DNA of 64,000 bases, from the NCBI RefSeq assembly GCF_033807715.1, contig NC_084610.1:3419001-3483000 (forward strand), written 5' to 3'. A program made the translations under genes and the position numbers. Of the stretch, positions 37,001-43,405 are shown piece by piece. Within the stretch, counting starts at the first letter, position 1, and each line of letters begins with the position of its first letter. The notes below the pieces were generated by a model. That model had not been told where the DNA came from. It searched no databases and worked only from the letters and a program-made list of their open reading frames with translations. The stretch comes from Cololabis saira (taxonomy: Eukaryota > Chordata > Actinopteri > Beloniformes > Belonidae).

Positions 37001-40000
37001 ACACTGAAGGCTGATTTATGGTTCCGCGTTACACCAACGCAGAATGGTGCGCATCGCCGCGTACCCTACGCCGTAGGCTATGCCGTACCCTACGGCGTAG
37101 CCGTGGCAACAGAGCCTGCACCGCACCGCAGCGCACCGCCACCTGCACCGGCACTCTGGCTGCGTTTTCTCGTTTTCTGCGCCATTCTTCAGCAAACGTG
37201 ACTCGAGTGTGTGAAGTTTTCCGGCAAGATTTTCGACGTGATGAGTCCGCGCATGGGACAGAGGGGGGCGTGGGCGGCATGAAGGCATCTGATTGGTTCT
37301 TTCCCCCCTGCCAATCCCCTGGTCCTCTGACCAATCCGTTTCATTCGGTGCACAAAAAACAGATTGGTCAGAGTTTTTACAGGATTAAAGCTGTCAAAGA
37401 GGTCGGATTTTTTTCTTTCCTTTTTCTGAACACATTATTCACTGGCTACTCTCAGGATGGAAGGACCATTTCACCCAGTATAACAATAAATGTTTTTGAA
37501 TACGATTACAGACTATACCTTTAATTTTTTTTAAATATATAATGACACAGTGGGAACATTAAGGTCGACATTGACCCACGAGCCGCTGTGATTAAATTAT
37601 TTTTATGATGTTTTCAAAGGTATAAAAAGATGTAGCACGAACATATGCTCCTAACTTTGTGTTTGCAAAGCTGGAACCATAAAACCTATTTTTTTTGGGA
37701 TGGGAATGAATAATGAGTAATGTTGGAGACACATGACAGTAAAAATACTATTTTAAAGCAACTCTGTGTATCAAAACCACTTATGACCACAAGGGGGCAA
37801 ATAGATCAGCTGTTATCAAAAGAGACAGTCATTACGGTTCTAATCAATGGGGACGGTCCGGCGCTGCCTGTAATGCCACTTTGTCCCAGTTTAGGTCCAC
37901 TGAAGGTCCAGTTCATCAGTTCATGCCCGGGGCTGATACATGAACGTTCTTGCTATTGGCTTTAATAGATCAGGTTTTTGTGCATCTAATCTTGTCAAGT
38001 AGTTTCAGATGTGGGAGGTGGAGTAAAGATGTGAGGTGAAGGAATTCACGAGAGATTGAAAAATGCTATCAGAGTGCACGTCTAACCCTAAATAACCCAA
38101 ACAAACGCGGGTGCAGACGGTAGGACGGGATGTTGCGTAAGTGTTGTCAGGCAGGTTGAACTACTCTGCTGCCGTTTCAAACCGTCTCAAAGTGAAGCTT
38201 GTGTGCTGACCTGCATGCTTGAAACAATGCATCAGCAAGACCTGAGTGAAACTGGTCTCGTGAGTGAAACCCGCCCAAAACCGCCGTCGTTGAAGGCTGA
38301 GATTTCCCTACAAGAACAGGGATTCAGCTTGTCGTCCTGTCGGACTAAGCAGCCTCCCTGAGAAACGTGCAAAAATGGGGAGAAGTGTTTAATTTACTGT
38401 AGCGATTCTGAACAAAGTGCCAAACACTGTCAGGTTCCTGCCAGTATTTTTGCAGCTTTACTGATGCTGGACTGGACAAAAAAGCATCTCCTCTTCTCCT
38501 CCTCAAAAACACATAAATAAAAAGTGACGAGATGTTCGTTCCAGTCATGCTTGAAGCTATTTTTAGTATTTTGGCCATGCATTGCATGTGGAAGTCCTTA
38601 AATCTGCTGCTCAGATTTCATTTGAAAGGAGAACCCTCTCATAAGTCCAGAGTAAAAAGGTTTTCTTGACTATCAGAGCAATTAGTTGATAGTCATCTCA
38701 ATAGACAGACTGCAGCCAAGAGCTGTAACAGCTACTCTACCACACTTTTAAAGCTGCTAATGGTTCAGAGTGCGAGGAAGTTAAAATGATATCTTTTCTG
38801 ATATGAAAAGTGCTCGAAGGCTAAAATGATGACGTTTCACTCTGTTGTGTGATGTATTTAAAGCTGTGTTGACCTGCAGCCATTTGTAACTGATCTTCTT
38901 CAGTTGCATTCGTATCACCTGCCAAAATAAAACCTAATCTGCTTAAATTGCACCTGGTTTCCAACGAGAGAGAAACCAACCCCTCAGGCGTTTCCGCTTA
39001 GCAGCAAATTACCAGCGTGTAACCAAAGACGCTCAAATCAAAGCCTCCGTGCAGGGCACTCACCACCGTCACGGCATCGTTGAACAGTCCCTCCCCAAAT
39101 ATCACGATGTGCATCTGCTCGTTGGCCCCGATGTCGTCGAACACGTTGAGAGCAGCGACGGGGTCCACGGCAGAGATGATGGAGGCGAAGAGCAGGTTTT
39201 CCTGCAGGAACATGGACGTACAAAGGTCAGGATGAGGGCTGATCAAGATCCTGCTGGAGAGATGGACTTGGGAATGTCTCCGCTGCTCTAGAGAAGGAGT
39301 CTGGGAAAGCCGTTAGTCCTTCCTGTCAGGGGAAACCCCTCTGCTGTCTCCCTATCAAAGCTTTGTCCCGGTACCAGTACTGGAGATGAGGGGGGATGGC
39401 ATCCCCCCCTGAAATAAAAACAGTTCAAATCATCCCCCCTGTAAAACTGCCATCCCTCCTTTCCATCCCTTATGTCATTTCATCAATGAATGTGGTTTTA
39501 CTGCTATTTCAACATTTAGAGTCATCACCAGAAAAATAACACCAGAAAAATAACTTATTTGGCCATTTTCACCTGTTTCAAGTACATTTTCACTTGAAAT
39601 AAGTAGAAAAATCTGCCAATGGGACAAGATTTATCTTCTCAAGCAATAAAATCTTGTTCCACTGGCAGATTTTTCTACTTATTTCAAGTGAAAATCTACT
39701 TGAAACAGGTGAAAATTGTTGTTTTTTCCAGTGATGAGTCTTGTTTTAAGTGTAATAAGATTTCTTTACTAAAATTAGACATTTTAACTAGAAATAAGAC
39801 AAATATTCTTGTTAAGATTTTGAGATTTTGCAGTGTTGTTTTACTGTTTTTTATTGTTGTGTTTTGATGTATTTGATGTAAGTCCAGTGGATATTTCAAG
39901 CTTACAGAAGGCTCCATTTAACTGATGCTATGTCATTCCTGCAGTATTTCTGCAGGTGTTTTGGTCACTGCTATTATTTGTAATATATTATATTATTTGT

Positions 40001-40909
40001 AATCAGCACAAATTATCTGTCCCCATATGATCAAATCCACCATCCCCCCTGATTTCTTTTTACAACTCGAGCACTGCCCGGTACGTATGCCACCGTGACG
40101 ACCTCTGACCTGCAGGTTGACGTCCTGGAGTCCAAACACTTCAAACTGGCAGATGGTGAAGAGGGAGATGCCGATGCCGATGCTGTTCCACAGCGTTCCC
40201 ACCACGGCGTACCACACCACCGTGCCGATGTTCTCGAAGAACGGCCTGGTGGGCATGAAGTAGCCGTTCTCCAGGATGATGGGCGGGAGCATGTAGAGGA
40301 AGAAGACGTTGGAGTCGAGCACGGCGGGGGGCTCCTCCTTCACCGAGTGCATGATGGCCCCGACGATGAGGCCCACGGCGATCAGGAGGCAGGACTCCGG
40401 GATCCAGATGGTTATCTTATTGTAAACGTGGAAACCTGGGGTCGGATTCACCAATATGTTCTTGAGAACGATCTTAAGAAATGTCTTAAGATCTAAAATT
40501 AAGAAGTTCATAAGAAAGTTCTTAAGTGCAATTCCTCAATATTTTCTTAAGAACCGTCTTAAGAACTGTCATTTCTTACGCATTTCTTATTTTTCCTACT
40601 TTTAAGAAATGAGACTCTCTAGCGCCACCCTTCACCACGACGGCCGTTGGGGGTACTGCAGCCAACAGTGAAGCCGGCACGGGAGAACGGGGAGAACGTG
40701 CATGCAGCGTCATGTGACGTCACATCCGCAGCCCAGCGCGGGAAATTCGGACTCCGAATTGCAGCACATTTTGCAGCACACAGCCTGTTCAAGGCAATGG
40801 AGAGATACACTAGAGGAAACATTCTTTTGGGTTTGGAACGCTTCATCTGACATTATTACTAGAAAACTTAACAGCAGTAGCAGCCAAGTATCCCAGAATT
40901 AGATTATTA

Positions 40910-40992
<83 letters not shown>

Positions 40993-42113
40993 GGTATTAT
41001 TCATTTCATTATATTCAGTCGATTTATTAGAGTCTTACCTTTTCACTGAAGAATTTTTTAGACAGGTCAAAGTTGTCTTAAGAAAAAAGTCAAGAACAAA
41101 TTTGAGAACTTTTATTTCAAGAATACCATTTATTCTTAAGTTTTTTCTTAAGAAGAAACTTAAGAAGAAAGTTGAGAAAATACTTAGAACTTTTTTTGGA
41201 GAATATGACTTCTTCTCTTTTTTCTTCTTAAGACTGAACTTAAGAAAAAAATGACACTTAAGAAAAAAAAATGTCTTAAAGGAGCATGAGCGTCCTTTTA
41301 AGAAATGAGACTCTCTAGCGCCACCCTTCACCACGACGGCCGTTGGGGGTACTGCATCCAACAGTGAAGCCGGCACGGGAGAACGGGGAGAACGTATATG
41401 CAGCGTCATGTGATGTCACATCCGCAGCCCAGCGCGGGAAATTTGGGCCAGAATTGCAGCACATTTTGCAGCACACAGCCTGTTCAAGGCAACGGAGAGA
41501 TACACTAGAGGAAACATTCTTTTTGGTTTGGAACGCTTCATCTGACATTATTACTAGAAAACTTAAAACGTATACACTTTTTTTTTTTTCATAAATCCTG
41601 CCTCAATCCTGCCTCATGCTCCTTTAAGAAGAAAGTTGAGAAAATACTTAAGAACGTTTTTGGAGAATATGACTTCTTCTTTTTTTTCTTCTTAAGACTG
41701 AACTTAATTTTTTTTCTTGAGAATGTTTTGTGAATCCGGCCCCTGGACAAGTGACACGAGCCAGCGGGAGATTACACCTCCAACCTGCTGCAACTCAAGA
41801 CTCTGGAAAACTCTTGAAACCTACCGATCTTGGAGAAGGAGGCCAGCAGTACCCAGAGCGTGAACTCAAAGGGGACCTGGATCCGAGCGTAGTCCATGGT
41901 GAACACGGGGAGACTGGCCTTCTCCCCCTCAGGGAAGGCCTGCGGCTCACTGAAATCACTGTCAAAGGGTTTGGCAGTTTGGACGTCGGTAGGTGGCGGA
42001 GGTTTGGATTCTTGAGGCTCGCATCTCCCAAAAGTGCAGAGGAGGAGGAGGAGGAGAAGAAAAAACATCCAAAAAGCTCCACTCATAGCCCTGATTCCTG
42101 ACAAAGAAGACAT
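21675..42113 (-). CDS. slc9a2: slc9a2-like Na+/H+ exchanger (NHE2), complete 13-exon coding region
   Basis: Coding exons: 41825-42113, 40110-40435, 39064-39201, 31407-31657, 29255-29472, 26899-27098, 26735-26824, 25816-25886, 25565-25732, 24088-24193, 23732-23848, 22094-22187, 21675-22015. They total 2,409 nt (802 residues plus stop), all phases join, and all introns are GT-AG. Human NHE2 is about 812 residues. Plasma-membrane exchangers of this family swap extracellular Na+ for cytosolic H+ at 1:1; in fish NHE2 is linked to epithelial acid secretion and ion uptake. Visible landmarks: signal-like leader (1-30), [20 protein letters not shown] (216-221), FGEGLFND (240-247), [19 protein letters not shown] (434-440), a CHP-type helix (about 502-520) and the motif [14 protein letters not shown]1 and NHE3 fit less well. 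NHE4 is the main alternative; some residues (DVNL, IFTVFIQ) lean that way. Confidence 0.85.
22094..22187 (-). CDS. slc9a2: slc9a2 exon 12
   Basis: Residues 659-689 plus one base of A690: [20 protein letters not shown] then [11 protein letters not shown]. It aligns loosely with the STSRYLSLPKN...KRRTIS part of NHE2. It was found by phase and splice sites: acceptor TTCCAG at 22188, donor GTGACT. Confidence 0.75.
22227..23704. mobile_element. piggyBac-like element in slc9a2 intron 11
   Basis: The termini are CCCTGCGTTCACACTGAAA (22227) and TTTCAGTGTGAACGCAGGG (to 23704), perfectly inverted. They are flanked by CTAA on the left (a decayed TTAA) and TTAA on the right (23705-23708). It holds three near-tandem CTGCAGTGGGCGGGGCTAAAG-like units at about 22258-22325 and a hairpin MITE at 22534. 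It sits 27 bp from the exon 11 donor. Confidence 0.8.
22534..22653. mobile_element. hairpin MITE (AAGGCTGATTTATGG family), in intron 11
   Basis: Palindromic unit of about 120 bp: AAGGCTGATTTATGGTTCCG on the left and an inverted GGAACCATAATTCAG on the right, around a CTACGCCG/CGGCGTAG centre. Nested in the piggyBac-like element. Confidence 0.75.
23732..23848 (-). CDS. slc9a2: slc9a2 exon 11
   Basis: Thirty-nine residues (620-658): [39 protein letters not shown]. The [13 protein letters not shown] core aligns with AKEILIRRRHSLRES of NHE2. The exon is in frame at both ends, with donor GTGAGC. Confidence 0.85.
24088..24193 (-). CDS. slc9a2: slc9a2 exon 10
   Basis: Residues 584 (last base) to 619: [20 protein letters not shown] then [15 protein letters not shown]. 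It matches the NHE family segment before the conserved ...QRTLSYNRH region. The donor is GTGAGA. Confidence 0.85.
24371..25540 (+). mobile_element. hAT-type MITE copy A (slc9a2 intron 9), interrupted
   Basis: It begins CAGTACTGGAGTTGAGG and ends CAACTGGAGTACTG. It belongs to the same family as copies B-E, with shared 'atttcatcaatgaatgtgg' and 'aactagaaataagacaaat' interior phrases. It is split by a 429-bp element at 24685-25113. No 8-bp duplication is clear at its edges. It ends 24 bp from exon 9. Confidence 0.85.
24685..25113. mobile_element. CCGTATTTTCCG-type MITE nested in copy A
   Basis: The ends are CCGTATTTTCCGCACTATAA and inverted TTATAATGCGGAAAATACGG, with a TA duplication on both sides (24683-24684, 25114-25115). 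Removing it restores the host phrase 'aaatctacttgaaac' seen in the other hAT copies, which proves the order of insertion. It is related to 58767-59240. Confidence 0.85.
25565..25732 (-). CDS. slc9a2: slc9a2 exon 9
   Basis: Residues 528 (part) to 583 plus two bases of H584. It carries [35 protein letters not shown] and [11 protein letters not shown], the basic membrane-proximal cytosolic region. It is separated from exon 8 by an 83-bp intron free of transposons. Confidence 0.88.
25816..25886 (-). CDS. slc9a2: slc9a2 exon 8
   Basis: Residues 505-527 plus two bases of K528: [20 protein letters not shown] and WKD. With the end of exon 7 it forms the amphipathic helix that in NHE1 binds calcineurin B homologous protein (CHP). 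Confidence 0.88.
25927..26689 (-). mobile_element. hAT-type MITE copy B (slc9a2 intron 7)
   Basis: Reverse orientation relative to A: begins CAGTACTCGAGTTGTAAAAA, ends CCTCAACTCCAGTACTG. The flanks CTACGGTC and CTTCTGTC match at 6 of 8 positions, a decayed target duplication. Without it intron 7 would be about 77-85 bp. Confidence 0.85.
26735..26824 (-). CDS. slc9a2: slc9a2 exon 7
   Basis: Thirty residues (475-504), [20 protein letters not shown] to INVAIHSR. It matches the family motif G-[IM]-T-[IV]-[RG]-P-L-V at the end of the membrane domain and the start of the cytosolic tail. It is separated from exon 6 by a 74-bp intron. Confidence 0.9.
26899..27098 (-). CDS. slc9a2: slc9a2 exon 6
   Basis: Residues 408 (part) to 474. 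It carries [20 protein letters not shown] with R438 in the conserved GGLRGA, then [20 protein letters not shown], a late transmembrane helix. The acceptor tract is a run of C ending CCAG. Confidence 0.9.
27260..27475 (+). mobile_element. LINE 3' end remnant
   Basis: An AT-rich 3' UTR-like sequence ending 'tgaattttcctctgggatatcaataaagtcttctattctactcta', the common tail pattern of several fish LINEs. No coding part was seen. It lies in slc9a2 intron 5. Confidence 0.5.
27618..28119. mobile_element. CGGTGGCCGA inverted-repeat MITE, intron 5
   Basis: The arms run from CGGTGGCCGAGACCCGCCAT on the left and its reverse complement on the right, over about 180-190 bp, with TA on both sides (27616-27617, 28120-28121). 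The arms contain spaced GCAAA words and an inverted 'ttaccggggactatttttgc'. Same family as 63730-64000. Confidence 0.85.
28415..29095. mobile_element. hAT MITE (GGGGTCGGCAACCC family), intron 5
   Basis: The termini are CGGGGGTCGGCAACCC (28415) and GGGTTGCCGACCCCTG (to 29095), inverted over 16 bp. An exact 8-bp duplication GGCTAGCT lies at 28407-28414 and 29096-29103. CAGGGG ends and the 8-bp duplication define hAT. The interior 28660-28925 carries the same CGACTTTTTTCTCGACATTT array as the TA-flanked MITE at 2304. Confidence 0.9.
29255..29472 (-). CDS. slc9a2: slc9a2 exon 5
   Basis: Residues 335 (last base) to 407 plus one base of G408. It includes the intracellular-loop signature [17 protein letters not shown], then [20 protein letters not shown] and [18 protein letters not shown]. 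The HEWNWA phrase is typical of NHE2 and NHE4. The donor is GTAAGA. Confidence 0.9.
29698..30185 (+). mobile_element. 5'-truncated L1 insertion (intron 4)
   Basis: It encodes the extreme C-terminus of an L1 ORF2, starting [20 protein letters not shown] and continuing [19 protein letters not shown] to a stop at about 30027. A 3' UTR and an A-rich tail 'aaataaaaaaaaaaaaaa' follow. A 15-bp direct duplication GAGGTGTCGGCCAAA flanks it (29683-29697 and 30186-30200), the signature of target-primed reverse transcription. It is antisense to slc9a2. Confidence 0.9.
30797..31345. mobile_element. GGCCCAGTCCTAAT-type repeat, copy 1, with nested hairpin MITE
   Basis: Starting at 'ggcccagtcctaat', it matches 48470-49042 in reverse orientation, including the 'ggtagtggtgtcccaattcc' phrase and the nested hairpin MITE at the same internal position. 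The right edge lies about 60 bp from slc9a2 exon 4. Confidence 0.75.
31219..31340. mobile_element. hairpin MITE, intron 4
   Basis: Palindrome with AAGGCTGATTTATGGTTCCG left and GAACCATAAATCAGCT right, centre built of CTACGCCGTAGG and CGGCGACGCG words. Confidence 0.8.
31407..31657 (-). CDS. slc9a2: slc9a2 exon 4
   Basis: Residues 252-334 plus two bases of A335. It starts [14 protein letters not shown], continues [19 protein letters not shown] and [20 protein letters not shown], and ends SSVMA. It contributes membrane helices of the antiporter core. The acceptor is CCTCAG and the donor GTAAGA. Confidence 0.9.
31739..32650. mobile_element. TTAA-flanked GC-rich MITE, intron 3
   Basis: Both ends read TTAAAGTTNTTCTATGCAAC inward, continuing CTTCCTAGAGCTAGCAAG, as inverted copies (31739 on, and ending 32650). 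The interior is GC-rich, with a CTACGCCGTAGG-type centre near 32275-32310 and CTAAGCCCCGCC next to both arms. 36585-37345 is a second, incomplete copy. Confidence 0.7.
33330..34088 (-). mobile_element. hAT-type MITE copy C
   Basis: Begins CAGTACTCGAGTTGTAAAAA and ends CCTCAACTCCAGTACTG. A perfect 8-bp duplication GCTGTGAT lies at 33322-33329 and 34089-34096. Inserted in the DDE transposon, so younger than it. Confidence 0.92.
34330..34690 (+). pseudogene. DDE transposase fragment (DDE_Tnp_4 / Harbinger-like)
   Basis: The readable part is [20 protein letters not shown], then [14 protein letters not shown] and [19 protein letters not shown] and RIHVE are the regions around the second Asp and the final Glu of this transposase class. 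A small deletion at 34558 creates a TAA; the continuation [24 protein letters not shown] is recoverable in another frame. The 5' half is lost. Confidence 0.75.
35576..36253 (-). mobile_element. hAT-type MITE copy D
   Basis: Begins CAGTAGTCGAGTTGTAAAAT and ends TCTCGAGTACTG. The G-rich end is shortened compared with B and C. The flanks ATTATAAG and ATAAGTAA share only ATAAG, so the duplication is decayed or the end is rearranged. Confidence 0.8.
36585..37345. mobile_element. GC-rich MITE, second copy of the 31739 family
   Basis: It starts GCTAGCAAGATTTGAAAGTG and contains CTAAGCCCCGCCCCC, 'cccatgtctcattcacctgtaagcg' and the far-end phrase 'gaaccaatcagatgccttcat' inverted at about 37275-37300. 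A hairpin-MITE core sits at 37007-37115. Confidence 0.6.
37007..37115. mobile_element. hairpin MITE, partial
   Basis: The left half is AAGGCTGATTTATGGTTCCG, then CTACGCCGTAGG words. The right half has diverged into a GC-rich sequence. Confidence 0.6.
37522..39063. other. gene-free part of slc9a2 intron 3
   Basis: No exon or repeat was recognised between the GC-rich MITE and exon 3. Confidence 0.4.
39064..39201 (-). CDS. slc9a2: slc9a2 exon 3 (ion-translocation site)
   Basis: Residues 206-251. It contains [20 protein letters not shown] and [14 protein letters not shown]242 and N246-D247 correspond to NHE1 E262 and N266-D267, the transport site. The usual ESLLND is EGLFND here. The exon ends in frame at a GTGAGT donor. 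Confidence 0.9.
39375..40076 (+). mobile_element. hAT-type MITE copy E (slc9a2 intron 2)
   Basis: Begins CAGTACTGGAGATGAGG and ends CAACTCGAGCACTG. A perfect 8-bp duplication CCCGGTAC lies at 39367-39374 and 40077-40084. It lies 33 bp from exon 2. Confidence 0.92.
40110..40435 (-). CDS. slc9a2: slc9a2 exon 2
   Basis: Residues 97 (part) to 205. It carries the membrane helices with [34 protein letters not shown] and [18 protein letters not shown]. It ends DVNLQ at a GTCAG donor. The acceptor CAG abuts a Harbinger-like MITE (see 40436-41745). The family D in LDAGYFMP is E-N here (LENGYFMP); NHE4, as I recall it, has LEGGYFMP. Confidence 0.9.
40436..41745. mobile_element. Harbinger-like MITE filling slc9a2 intron 1
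   Basis: The termini are GGGTCGGATTCACCAA (from about 40439) and inverted TTGTGAATCCGGCCC (to about 41742), each flanked by CTG (CAG on the gene strand). Subterminal arms are full of 'cttaagaa' words. A block of about 275 bp (40595-40895) is directly repeated at 41296-41570 with a few differences. A 3-bp CWG duplication is what I recall for Harbinger3-type elements. Confidence 0.75.
40903..40998. repeat. (ATT)n microsatellite
   Basis: An almost pure ATT run directly after the first copy of the duplicated block, between the two copies in the intron 1 MITE. Confidence 0.95.
41825..42113 (-). CDS. slc9a2: slc9a2 exon 1
   Basis: Residues 1-96 plus the first base of G97. The start ATG at 42113 has A at -3; a second in-frame ATG (42086) heads [20 protein letters not shown]. 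The hydrophobic leader reads as a cleavable signal, followed by a short acidic, proline-containing extracellular stretch and the family sequence [18 protein letters not shown], the start of the first conserved membrane helix. It ends at the GTAGG donor. Confidence 0.85.
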
Positions 42114-42679
42114 CCTGACTGTGCACTGAAAAAACCTCCAAACTGAGAAACAAAACACTCCAGAAACGTTCAAAAGAATCTGTAAAAACTTGACTATAAA
42201 ATCCTTGAAGCCCTAGAAACTGCAGAGTTGTGTGTAAACCGCCGGTCCATGGTGAGTGTGATAGACTGTCAGAGGTTTCACTCCTCCCTCCTCACAGGGA
42301 GCGGGGTCAGGTCTAGGGTGCACGCCTGGTTTCAAAAGTTGTTGAACCTGCTCCTAATCCACTCAGCTTGGCTGCTGGGTGGAGCTGCATGCTGAAAACG
42401 ACATGAGACAAAAGCAGCCAGCATGCTGTTTGGACGTTGTCAGCAGTGGAGGTGAAACTGTGACAGACATGGACTCGGCTGAGTGGTTCTGACCCGGTAC
42501 CAGGACTTGTGTAAAGCAGATCTGCAGGCTTGAGTTTAAAGCTGCAGTACCAGATAGAATCCACACGATGGCAGCACAATACTTGGATTCAGAGGAAAAG
42601 TCTTCCCCCTGTGTAGTTAGTTAAATTAACTTAGGTTATTTGAAGAAGTGGATGGACAGTAATAAATTATCATTAACCT
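42114..42679 (-). promoter_or_regulatory. slc9a2 5' flank / possible 5' UTR
   Basis: This is immediately upstream of the slc9a2 ATG. A TTTTTACAG at about 42184 could be an acceptor for an upstream non-coding exon, so the transcription start may lie farther out. No clear TATA box or CpG island is seen. Confidence 0.25.
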
Positions 42680-43405
42680 TAAATAAGCTTGATAACCAAC
42701 TCACAACTACAGATAATGATTGAAGATGTCCATATTGAAAATGTAGATGACAATACATTTTTAGGAGTTATAATAGACCGTAAATTATCATGGAAAGCCC
42801 ACATCAGACACATAAAAACAAAAATCTCCAAAAGCCTTTCAATTATAAACAAAGTGAAACCACTTTTTGATTTAAATGCACTCTGTACTTTGTACTGTCC
42901 TTGGCACTCCCATACTTCACGTATTGTGTTGAAGTTTGGGGAAACAGTTACCAATGCACAATTAATCCATTAGTCACATTACAGAAACGAGCAGTGCAAA
43001 TTATTATTAATTACAACAAGGTTGGATTTCTAGAACACTCATATTTTGTTCATTCAGTCAAAACTATTAAAAATCCACAAACAAACAAATTACTACCAAG
43101 TAACATACAAGATTTTTTCACAGTTCAGGAGAGAACTTATAATTTGATATAGGTATTTTGTTCATTGTTTTGGTTTAAATGTTAGACAGGAGGAAGCCTT
43201 AAAAAAATCGGTCAAATTGTGGATGAGAAACAGGGGTGGGATTAAATACATTTCTTCTTCCCACCCCCTTTCGAGTGTTAACAAATTCATTTGTATTTTG
43301 AACCTGCACATCTACTGTTAAAGGTATTTGTTTAATTTTCTGTTGCACGCAGGTCACTTATGTTATGTTGTATTGCTTGAAATAAATATGAACTGAACTG
43401 AACTT
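42680..43405 (+). mobile_element. non-LTR retrotransposon fragment
   Basis: Pieces of a reverse-transcriptase C-terminal half are readable: NTFLGVIIDRKLSWKAHIRH, ISKSLSIINKVKPLF and, after a frameshift near 42900, PYFTYCVEVWGNSYQC and LQKRAVQIII. The 3' UTR ends 'aaataaatatgaactgaactgaact', a short-repeat tail. It has CR1/jockey-group character. Confidence 0.75.

Noticed and set aside
40095..40496. 133-codon plus-strand frame
   Set aside because: It is antisense to slc9a2 exon 2, which encodes clear exchanger helices.
42086..42173. Alternative slc9a2 starts at 42173 or 42086
   Set aside because: 42173 is a TTG codon, not ATG. 42086 is possible, but the upstream ATG at 42113 has a better context (A at -3) and is the first in frame.
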